Shown here in pieces: positions 1 through 9,000 of a DNA stretch of 10,513 nt. Positions within the stretch are counted from its first letter, which is position 1. The number at the start of each line of letters is the position of its first letter. The position numbers and the translations under genes are program-made. The stretch covers positions 339-10,851 of the forward strand of contig DFYV01000133.1 in NCBI GenBank assembly GCA_002383425.1, in the 5' to 3' direction. Source of the DNA: Bacteroidales bacterium UBA4073 (GTDB lineage: Bacteria; Bacteroidota; Bacteroidia; Bacteroidales; Tenuifilaceae). Under the pieces are notes generated by a model. The model was given only the letters and a program-made list of their open reading frames with translations, was not told where the DNA came from and searched no databases.

Positions 1-62
1 TAACGTCTAACGCCTTATGTTTCTTTCACCTATGAACATTTTTAGACTGGCCTCATTATTGT

Positions 63-1211
63 TTATTGAATGTTTTTTTGTTTTAGCTCTTTAACGCTGT
101 AAATACGGCTATACTTACAATCGGGAAGTGGAATGAACTCGTATCGTTGATTGCGGAGTTGAGGATCAAAGCCTGCATCCACAATGGCTTTCTGAATGCC
201 GTAGGCATCCATACTGTTTTTTGCCCCAGCCGACGATACCACATTCTCTTCAATCATGATTGACCCAAAATCGTTGGCCCCTGCATGTAAGCATAGCTGA
301 GCAGTATCAACGCCCACGGTAAGCCACGAAGCTTGAATATTTTGGATATTGTTTAGCATTATCCTGCAAAGCGCCACGGTTCGGACGTATTCTTCTGTAC
401 TTATGTTGTTTCGTATCCCTTCATGTTGAAGTTTGGTTCCTTCATCCTGAAAGGTCCATACCACAAAGTTAACGAATCCAGGGGCATCGGCTGGTTTACT
501 GGCTTGAAGGTTGCGAAGTTTTATTAAATGTTCCATACGTTCCTCAGGGGTTTCAATATGGCCAATCATCATTGTGGCAGAAGTTACAAGTCGCATTTTA
601 TGGGCTTGAGCCATTATATCGATCCATGACTGACTGTCGGGTTTACCTGGCGATATTTGCCTGCGTACTCTTTCAACCAGAATTTCAGCACCTGCACCAG
701 GCAAGCTATCGAGTCCTGCTTCAACAAATCGTTCAAGGACTTCACGGTACGTCATTTTTTCTTTTTTGGCTATAAAAGCAATCTCCGTTGGGCTTAGGGC
801 ATGAAGCTTAATGTCGGGGTACATCTGCTTAAGCTCCCTGAATAGTTTGGTGTAAAAATCGATACCAAGTTTGGGGTGAAGTCCTCCCTGCAACAAAAGT
901 TGATCACCTCCATAGCGTTTTAGCTCTTCAATTTTTATTTTATACTCTTCAATTGATGTGATATATGCATTGTCGGAGTGTAAGTTGCAATGGAAGTTGC
1001 AGAATTTACATCCTGCAACACATACATTGGTGATGTTAACGTTACGGTCAATCTGCCACGTTACCTTATTCCCTGGAACGTGAATTGTCCGCAGCTGGTG
1101 GGCAACATACATCAAATCGGGTGTCGAGGCTTGTGTATATAGTAAAACTCCCTCATCAATGGAGAGAGGTTCAAGTTTAATGGCCTTCTTGAATATATCA
1201 TTAACCTGCAT
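63..1211 (-). CDS. mqnC: Cyclic dehypoxanthinyl futalosine synthase (radical SAM), MqnC
   Basis: MqnC cyclises dehypoxanthine futalosine in the futalosine route to menaquinone, a cytoplasmic radical S-adenosylmethionine reaction. The 382-residue protein has the usual family length. The [4Fe-4S]-binding CxxxCxxC motif is C64-C68-C71, preceded by the DRNVNITNV stretch typical of the MqnC/MqnE/CofH group. Further family landmarks are the glycine-rich segment GGDQLLLQGG (101-110) running into LHPKLG, LHALSPTEI (136-144), GLDSLPGAGAEIL (166-178), GHIETPEER (217-225), the VWTFQ segment (251-255) and GANDFGSIMIEE (311-322). The LHALSPTEI and GAGAEIL blocks favour MqnC over MqnE; CofH is less likely because nothing nearby suggests F420 synthesis. 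The ATG at 1211 gives a normal N-terminus, and a promoter-like element lies just upstream. It is transcribed divergently from pdxA. The other mqn genes are not in the window. A fourth cysteine (C75) follows the cluster motif. The family assignment is firm; the exact reaction is inferred from homology. Confidence 0.93.
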   Translation of the reverse strand: MQVNDIFKKAIKLEPLSIDEGVLLYTQASTPDLMYVAHQLRTIHVPGNKVTWQIDRNVNITNVCVAGCKFCNFHCNLHSDNAYITSIEEYKIKIEELKRYGGDQLLLQGGLHPKLGIDFYTKLFRELKQMYPDIKLHALSPTEIAFIAKKEKMTYREVLERFVEAGLDSLPGAGAEILVERVRRQISPGKPDSQSWIDIMAQAHKMRLVTSATMMIGHIETPEERMEHLIKLRNLQASKPADAPGFVNFVVWTFQDEGTKLQHEGIRNNISTEEYVRTVALCRIMLNNIQNIQASWLTVGVDTAQLCLHAGANDFGSIMIEENVVSSAGAKNSMDAYGIQKAIVDAGFDPQLRNQRYEFIPLPDCKYSRIYSVKELKQKNIQ

Positions 1212-1231
1212 ATAATTTCTTGTTTAATGTG

Positions 1232-1239
1232 CAAATGTA
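1232..1239 (-). promoter_or_regulatory. Candidate -7 promoter element for mqnC
   Basis: Read on the minus strand this is TACATTTG, an exact match to the Bacteroidota -7 consensus TAnnTTTG. It lies about 20 bp upstream of the mqnC start codon, so the leader would be short, roughly 10-15 nt. I see no clear TTG-type -33 element at the expected distance. A second, poorer match (TTCATTTG) overlaps the upstream side at 1241-1248. The call rests on motif match and position only. Confidence 0.5.
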
Positions 1240-1302
1240 TCAAATGAAATAAAAACTTACCCTGTAAAAACACGAAGTGGTTAAGTATGTTCACAGTTTT
1301 TT

Positions 1303-1310
1303 TACCTTTG
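1303..1310 (+). promoter_or_regulatory. Candidate -7 promoter element for pdxA-ruvA-sprA
   Basis: TACCTTTG is an exact match to the Bacteroidota -7 consensus TAnnTTTG and lies 34 bp upstream of the pdxA ATG. Transcription would begin near 1316-1318 and give a leader of about 27 nt. No strong -33 TTG is visible; TGG at 1278-1280 is at a tolerable distance but is a weak match. Because the next two genes follow with gaps of 11 and 8 bp, this is the most likely promoter for all three genes, although internal promoters cannot be excluded. Confidence 0.55.
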
Positions 1311-1344
1311 CATATTTGCACACCATATAAAAAAGCGTCGAGGT

Positions 1345-2397
1345 ATGAGCAATGAAAAGATTCGGGTAGGAATTACGCAGGGTGATATCAATGGAATAGG
1401 GTATGAAGTAATTATCAAAACATTGATGGATCCGCGAATGGACGAGATGTGTACGTCCATAGTTTACGGATCGCCCAAGGTGGCAGCCTACCATCGCAAA
1501 GCATTGAATATTGAGAATTTTAGCTTCAATCAGATAAAAGATGCCAGCGAGGCAAACCCCAAGCGTCCTAACATGGTAAACTGCATGGACGACAACGTTC
1601 GGGTTGAGCTCGGCAAGTCCACCGAATATGGGGGGCAGGGGGCATTGCTGGCTCTTCAGGCGGCAGTTGCCGATTTAAAAGCTGGGAAAATTGATGTTCT
1701 GGTAACCGCACCCATCAACAAGGCTAACATTCAAGGCAAAAACTTTTCTTTTCCAGGCCATACCGAATATTTGGCCAATGAGTTTGGGGTAAAGGATGTG
1801 CTCATGCTTATGGTGAGCGATACCATGAGGGTTGGGGTTGTTACGGGTCACATTCCCATTGCGGAAGTTTCCAAAAACATTACAGCTGAAGCTATACTTA
1901 CCAAATTACGGCTGCTAAACGTTACTCTTATAAAAGATTTTGCCATTCGCAGGCCACGCATCGCAGTACTTGGGCTGAATCCTCATGCTGGCGATCACGG
2001 CGTAATAGGGACAGAAGAGGAAACCGTAATTATTCCAACCCTTAAACAGCTTAGCAACGAGGGGATTGTGGCAATGGGGCCTTATCCTGCCGATGGCTTC
2101 TTTGGGTCCGACAGGTTTACCCGTTTCGATGCCATACTGGCCATGTACCACGATCAGGGGCTATCGCCCTTTAAGGTGATTAATTTTGATACCGGAGTTA
2201 ACTACACTGCCGGTTTACCTATTGTTCGGACTTCGCCTGACCACGGTACTGCTTACGATTTGGCAGGCCAAAACCTGGCAAACCCCAATTCATTCCGCCA
2301 GGCCGTTTACTTAGCCATCGATATATTTCGTAACCGGCAGCAGCACATGGAGTTAACTGCCAATCCTTTACAATCAGTTGATCCCGAAACGGCGTAA
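1345..2397 (+). CDS. pdxA: 4-hydroxythreonine-4-phosphate dehydrogenase, PdxA
   Basis: PdxA oxidises 4-phosphohydroxy-L-threonine with NAD(P)+. The product decarboxylates to 3-amino-1-hydroxyacetone 1-phosphate, which PdxJ condenses with deoxyxylulose 5-phosphate in the DXP-dependent pyridoxal phosphate pathway. The cytoplasmic protein is 350 residues, a little longer than the roughly 330 of E. coli PdxA. It opens with the family's GITQGDINGIGYEV segment (9-22). The substrate-binding GHTE is at 138-141. By comparison with E. coli PdxA, the three metal-binding histidines correspond to H169 (GHIPI), H213 (LNPHAGD) and H269 (MYHDQG). GPYPAD (245-250) and RTSPDHGTAYDLAG (295-308) are also conserved, so no key residue appears to be missing. 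The ATG at 1345 puts the catalytic fold at the expected distance. A GAGG just before it is too close to be a good ribosome site, which is normal for this phylum. It is the first gene of the probable pdxA-ruvA-sprA operon and divergent from mqnC. Confidence 0.95.
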   Translation: MSNEKIRVGITQGDINGIGYEVIIKTLMDPRMDEMCTSIVYGSPKVAAYHRKALNIENFSFNQIKDASEANPKRPNMVNCMDDNVRVELGKSTEYGGQGALLALQAAVADLKAGKIDVLVTAPINKANIQGKNFSFPGHTEYLANEFGVKDVLMLMVSDTMRVGVVTGHIPIAEVSKNITAEAILTKLRLLNVTLIKDFAIRRPRIAVLGLNPHAGDHGVIGTEEETVIIPTLKQLSNEGIVAMGPYPADGFFGSDRFTRFDAILAMYHDQGLSPFKVINFDTGVNYTAGLPIVRTSPDHGTAYDLAGQNLANPNSFRQAVYLAIDIFRNRQQHMELTANPLQSVDPETA

Positions 2398-2408
2398 AGC
2401 ATTGTTTT

Positions 2409-2993
2409 ATGTACGAGTACATACAGGGTTCTTTAATCGAGTTAACTCCCACTCATGCAGTTATAGAGGCTGGAGGCATAGGATATTTTGTTAACATCTC
2501 GTTACAAACCTATTCACAGCTCGAGGATAAGTCGCAGGTTAAGCTTTGGCTTCACCATGTTGTTCGTGAAGATGCTCATTTGCTTTACGGTTTTTCCGAA
2601 CCCCGAGAGAGGGAGATGTTTCGCCTACTCATTTCGGTTTCGGGAGTGGGAGCAAGCACCGCAAGGCTTATCCTTTCATCGCTTACCACCGATGAAATAC
2701 AGGCAGCCATTACTACCGATAATATCAACCTGATAAAACAGGTTAAGGGAATTGGATTGAAGACAGCACAGCGTATAGTGGTTGATCTTAAGGATAAGGT
2801 TTCGTTGGGAGAGGCTGCAATAACGCAAATTTTATCAACATCAAACAATACTTTGAAAAGCGAAGCGTTATCAGCATTAACTATGCTTGGTTTTGCCCGT
2901 TCGGCTGCCGATAAGGTTATCGATCAGGTTTTAAAGGAGATGGGTCCAATGCCGGTTGAGGCTCTCATAAAGCATGCGCTAAAACGCTTGTAG
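2409..2993 (+). CDS. ruvA: Holliday junction branch migration complex subunit RuvA
   Basis: RuvA binds four-way DNA junctions as a tetramer and loads the RuvB helicase, driving branch migration in recombinational repair. The 194-residue length fits the family (about 190-205). Domain I is an OB-fold starting MYEYIQGSL, with the GIGYFV strand at 24-28 and the acidic pin at E54-D55 within VVREDAHLLYGF. Domain II carries two helix-hairpin-helix motifs, SVSGVGASTARLIL (76-89) and QVKGIGLKTAQRIVVDL (111-127). A loop of about 20 residues leads to the C-terminal RuvB-binding domain III (about 150-194), with SALTMLGF at 155-162. The start at 2409 gives a canonical RuvA N-terminus, 11 bp after pdxA stops, and sprA begins 8 bp after its end. 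No Shine-Dalgarno sequence is evident, so translation may be coupled or rely on A/T-rich leader context. Linkage of ruvA with sprA/sov is known from other Bacteroidota. Confidence 0.96.
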   Translation: MYEYIQGSLIELTPTHAVIEAGGIGYFVNISLQTYSQLEDKSQVKLWLHHVVREDAHLLYGFSEPREREMFRLLISVSGVGASTARLILSSLTTDEIQAAITTDNINLIKQVKGIGLKTAQRIVVDLKDKVSLGEAAITQILSTSNNTLKSEALSALTMLGFARSAADKVIDQVLKEMGPMPVEALIKHALKRL

Positions 2994-3001
2994 TACATAA
3001 A

Positions 3002-6000
3002 ATGCTTTGCAAGTTGAGAATACGATACTTGACTCAATATCAAATCACCAGAATATTTGGCTTTATCTCTCTCGTAATTATTAGTGCTACGAGAGCTTTT
3101 TCTGTGCCAGTTTTTCAGCAGGATACACTTACCCTCCCTCTTCCCATAAAACAACCCGGAATATGGTCGATTGATACACAGGTTTCGCCCTTATTCCTGT
3201 CAGACCCTTCCAATATCACCGAGGAGGTAGAGTTTGACCCAATTAACAACCAGTATATCATTTACCGAAAGGTTGGTAATACTACCATTGAAATTCCGCG
3301 AGTGCTTTCGGCCGATGAGTATCGTGCCTACCGGGTCGAAAAGGCCATGCGTGAGTACTGGAGGCAAAAACAAACTGGCGAGTTTGTTGGGAAAGGCGAT
3401 GGAATACTACCCCGTCTTCAGGTTGGTGGCGAAACTTTCGATCGGATTTTTGGAAGTAACACCATTGAAATAATACCACAGGGGAACGCTGAGCTGGTTT
3501 TTGGAATTTCAAGTGCCAAAACCGATAATCCGGCTCTCCCTGTCGATCAGCGCAGGAATACCACCTTCGACTTTCAGTCGAAAATTCAGATGAATGTCTC
3601 CGGTAAGATTGGCGAAAAGCTCAAAATGGAGGTAAACTATAACACTGAGGCAACATTCGATTTTGAGAATAACGTTAAGGTTGAGTACAATGGTTTTGAG
3701 GATGAGATAATTCAGCGAATTGAGGCGGGTAATGTTTCCCTCCCATTACCTGGCACGCTCATAACAGGGAGTCAAAGCCTATTTGGTATAAAAACCCAGC
3801 TAAGGTTTGGAAAGTTAAACGTTACCGGTGTAGTTTCCAAGCAAAATGGTCAAACCCAGGTAGTTGAGATAAAAAGTGGAGCTCAAACCCGCGATTTTCA
3901 GGTAAAGGCCGATGAATACGATGCCAACAGGCACTTCTTCCTTTCGCACTACTTCAGGGAGCGATATAAACAGGCCCTGATGAATTTGCCCATTATCAAC
4001 TCAGGAATTCAAATAACTAAAGTAGAGGTTTGGGTTACGAACAAACAGGCAAACTTTGAAAACTCCCGTAACATAGTTGCCTTTGCCGATTTGGGCGAAG
4101 CCCAGAATAACATTTTTGCCTCCAACGTTTTTACCCAAACCGGCAGTGGCCCTGCCAGTAACGACCTGAATGACCTGTACGAGCTGATGACCACTACATA
4201 TAGCGGTATTCGCGATATTTCAGATATTAGTAATGTACTATTACCTTTGGAATCGCAAGGGTTTACTGGTGGGCGCGATTATGAAAAAATTGAGTCCGCC
4301 CGTAAGCTATCGCCTAACGAGTTTACCCTGAATCAGACGTTAGGCTATATCTCGCTTTCATCCTCACTAAATACCGACGAGGTACTTGCCGTTGCTTTTG
4401 AATACTCCTACAACGGCCAAACCTATAAGGTGGGTGAATTCTCAACCGATGGAGTTGAAGCACCCAATGCACTGATTCTTAAATTACTGAAAGGGACAAA
4501 CCTGAGCCCTAAAATGCCAACATGGAGGTTGATGATGAAAAATATCTACTCCATGAATGCCTATCAGGTTAGCAAGGATGAGTTCAGGCTCGATGTTTTT
4601 TACCAGGACGATGCCACCGGCACACCGGTAAACTACCTTAAGGAGGGAAATATCGCCGATGTCCCCCTTATCAAGGTGCTTAACCTCGACAACCTGAACA
4701 CCCAGCTCGATGCCTTTTCCGATGGTGTTTTCGACTTTATTGAGGGGGTAACCATTAATTCGGCTAATGGAAAAATAATTTTTCCGGTACTGGAACCTTT
4801 TGGTAGCGACCTGGCTTCACGGATTGGCGATCCGGCCATTGCCCAAAAATACGTTTTTCAGGAACTCTACGACTCATCGTTAACTAAAGCCCGGCAGGTA
4901 GCCGATAAGAATAAGTTTATTATCAGCGGTACGTATAAGTCGGCCGGGGGATCGGAAATTTTTCTGAATGCCCCAAATATTCCGAAAGGAGCTGTGGTTG
5001 TTACGGCGGGTGGTGCCAAGCTACAGGAAGATGTCGATTTTATTGTTGACTACAACCTTGGTACGGTTCGAATTATTAATCAGGGTTTACTTGAATCGGG
5101 AACACCCATTCGGGTGGCAGTTGAGAGCAACGCCCTGTTCAGCCTGCAAACCAAAACTCTGGTAGGCGCCCATTTCGATTACCGTTTCTCCGATAATTTT
5201 AATATGGGGGCAACCGTAATGAACCTTACCGAGAGACCTCTAACCCAAAAGGTGAGTTTTGGCAACGAGGCCATTTCCAATACCATCTGGGGTCTTAACA
5301 CATCGTATCAAACGGAATCGAAATTCCTGACAAAAATGGTCGATTTTTTACCCTTCATTCAAACCAAGGAGAAATCGACCGTAACTTTTGATGCTGAGTT
5401 TGCCCAGCTAATTCCCGGACACTCCCGTGCAATAGGCAAGGCTGGTACCGTTTACCTCGACGACTTTGAGGGAAGCAGTACATCGCTCGATATACGTTCG
5501 TGGGTGGAGTGGAGGCTTGCCAGCACCCCCCAAGGCCAGACCGAATTATTCCCCGAAGCCTCATACTCTAACGATTTACGCTATGGCTATAACCGTGCCC
5601 ATCTGGCGTGGTACTATATCGACCCACTTTTCTTGCGTAATACTTCGCTTACCCCTTCGTATATCCGTAATAACAAGGAGTTGCAGGGCAACCATTTTGT
5701 ACGTGAAATCTTTGAGCGTGAAATTTTTCCAAATAAGAATACACCCCAGGGCCAACCCACCAACATTACGGTGTTAAACCTTGCTTATTACCCCAGTGAG
5801 CGTGGTCAGTATAACTTCAATACCAGCGAACTCGATGCAAATGGTAAGCTAATAGATCCCCAACGACGTTGGGGTGGAATTATGCGAAATATCAGTACAA
5901 CCGATTTTGAAGCTTCTAACGTCGAGTATATCGAATTCTGGTTGATGGATCCTTTTGTGTACGACACAACCCATTCTGGGGGTGACTTCTATATTAACCT

Positions 6001-9000
6001 GGGTAATATTTCGGAGGATATTCTCAGGGATGGGCGCAAATCGTTTGAGAATGGGTTACCCACCTCGACTGAGGAGTTGGCAAAAACCGATGAAACTGTC
6101 TGGGGGCGTGTGCCCACAAAGCAGTACTTACCTGTTGGGTTCGATAACGATCAGGCCAAACGCCCCTTTCAGGATATTGGGTTAGATGGCCTTTCGTCTT
6201 CGGTCGATATAGATGGCGATGGCATTCCCGATGAGCAGGTTTACTTTGCGGAGTATATCAACCAGCTTCGTAATATAATTACCGGTAGTGATATCCTGGC
6301 TGGTTTCGAGAGCGACCCTGCAGGCGATAACTTTAAGCATTACTTGAATGATGGCTACGATCAGCAGCGTGCCACCATACTCGATCGATACAAGTTTTTT
6401 AATGGAACCGAGAATAACTCTCCCGTTGCAACGGGAACAACCTCACAGCAAAGTTACTCTACCCCCGATGTGGAGGAGTTGGGTACCGACAATACCATGA
6501 ACGAGAACGAGGCTTACTACCAGTACCGCATTTCGTTGCGTCCACAAGATATGGAGGTAGGTAAAAACTTTATAACCAACGTAATTAATGGCGAAAAGGA
6601 TAAGGTTCTAAATAAGCAGGTTAAATGGTATCAGTTCAAGGTTCCCATTGCGGAGTACGAAAAGGTTGTAGGTCCAATTGAGGATTTTAAGTCGATCCGA
6701 TTCATGAGGATGTTCCTTCGCGGTTTTGACGATACCCTTATTTTGCGCTTTGCCACCTTGCATCTGGTTAGAAGCGAATGGCGAAAGTACAATTTTTCGC
6801 TGATTCAAGGGCAGGAAGGTATGCCTGTGAGCGATTTACCCGTTGGCAACCTTTCAATTTCATCGGTAAACATTGAGGAAAACGATAAGCGTACACCCGT
6901 AAACTACGTACTGCCTCCAGGCGTTGACAGGGTTATTGACCCGAGCCAACCCCAGCTGATACAGCTAAACGAGCAAGCCATGGAGTATCGGATTACCGAA
7001 CTGGCCGATGGCGATGCTCGTGCTGCTTTCAAAAATGTCAACCTCGACATAAGGCAATACAAACGCCTTAAAATGGATATTCACGCCGAAGCCATCGAAG
7101 GGTACACATTGAACGATTATGAAGTAACAGCTTTCGTACGGATTGGAACCGACTATAACACAAACTACTACGAGTACGAAGTGCCGTTAAAGCTAACACC
7201 CTACGGATTTTACTATAACAATCGGGAGAGAGATCGTGAAGCCGTGTGGCCCGCCGAAAATGGCATTGACATCGACCTCGATAAGCTGGTTGATATCAAG
7301 GTTGACCGCAACAACGCCATGCAACAATCGGGTTCACTCATAACCCTGAACACCGTTTACGTTGTTCAGGATGGAAACCGTAAGCTCAAGGTTACTGGTA
7401 ACCCAAACCTAAGCAATGTAAAGGTAATTATGATAGGGGTTAGGAATCCTGCCGATAATCGCCTCCCAAAATCGGTAATCGTTTGGCTCAATGAGTTACG
7501 GTTAACCAATTTCAACGACCAAAGCGGATGGGCAACTAATGCTCGATTATCGGCAAAACTCGCCGATTTAGGCATGGTCACCCTGGCTGGTACCACCATT
7601 ACACCTGGCTTTGGTTCAATTGAGAAAAAGGTTAACGAACGTAGCAAGGAAACCGTTTACCAGTACGACATCAGCTCCACCCTTGAGCTGGGTAAATTTT
7701 TTCCCACATCCATAAACCTAAGAATACCCGTGTTCATTGGTTTTGGCGAATCGATGGCTAATCCCCAGTACAATCCACTCGATCCTGATATCCTGCTTGC
7801 AGATGCTTTACGAAACTCGTCAGATAGGGAGAAGGATTCCATCAAGCGTATTGTTCAGGACTACACCCGCAGGCGTAGCATCAACTTTACAAATGTTAAA
7901 ATTGATAAGATGGGGGCTAAACCTCGCCTCTGGGATCCGGCAAATTTTTCGGTAAGTTACGCTTACAGTGAGGTTTTTTCCAGCAATGTTCGAATCGACC
8001 ATCGAATTCAAAAAAATATACGTGGTGCCTTTACCTATAACTATAACCGACAGCCCAAGTACATATCCCCATTTAGCAAGATCAAGTGGTTGAGGGGTAG
8101 CTATTTCAGCTTGATTCGCGATTTCAACTTTAACCTTTTTCCAACTCAACTCTCATTCCGTACCGATTTGAACAGGAATTACTTTGAGCAGCAGTTCCGT
8201 AACATTCAAAATCTTGATCAGGTTTTTTTGCCCACTTTCTCCAAGGATTTCATGTGGAACAGGAATTACTCCCTGAACTGGGATATAGCCCAATCGGTCA
8301 AGTTCGATTTTGTGGCTACAGCCACGGCCCGTATCGATGAACCCGAAGGCCTTGTGGATAAGTATAGGGACAGAGATAGGTATGAGCAGTGGAAGGACTC
8401 GGTATGGCAGAACATCCGGCGTGGCGGCCGTAACACCATGTATAACCATCAGTTTAACATAACCTACTCCTTACCCTTTAGTAAAATACCCTTTCTTAAC
8501 TGGATTAGCGTAACCTCCCGCTATTCGGGGATATACCGTTGGCAGGCCGGCCCAATCATGGCCGATACTTCCCAATTCGATCCGGGCAATACCATCCAAA
8601 ACTCTAACACCATTCAGCTTAATGGTCAGGTCAACATAAATACATTATTTAATAAGGTGGGCTACCTTAAACGAATTAATCAGGAGTTTGACCAGAGGGC
8701 CAGGGGTGTGGCACCCCAAACCCGTACGGTTAAGTACCAGGAGGAGAAGGTTAACCTTAGGGCCAATGCCACAAAAATTATTACCCACAAGCTCAAAACC
8801 GAAAAGGTAACCGTTAAGGTTTACGATTCAGACGGGAAACAGATCAAGGTAACCACTCAGGTACGTGACGATACAAAAGTTGCCATTAAATCCGATGCCA
8901 ATTGTAGGAACTGTAAGGTAGAGGTTGAGGGAAAAGTTCCCGAAAAAATTAACCCGCTCAAGTTTGCCTTTGAAACCACCTTAAGGCTGATGATGAGCAT

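Noticed and set aside
1..62. Possible terminator or repeat downstream of mqnC (TAACG occurs twice at the left edge)
   Set aside because: No stem followed by a T-run can be drawn on the minus strand, and two 5-mers seven bases apart are not significant.
1271..1279. Small palindrome CACGAAGTG between the divergent promoters, sharing CACGAAGT with the terminal repeat
   Set aside because: The arms are only three bases and an 8-mer match is easily due to chance, so it does not support an operator or a second repeat copy.
5466..5777. 103-codon plus-strand open frame overlapping sprA in another frame
   Set aside because: It has no domain or plausible start context, and it overlaps the strongly conserved region just after GKAGTVYLDDFEG.
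7820..8149. 109-codon minus-strand open frame inside sprA
   Set aside because: It is antisense to the conserved RRRSINFTNV region of SprA, with no motif and no promoter or ribosome site. Coding constraint on sprA explains the open frame.
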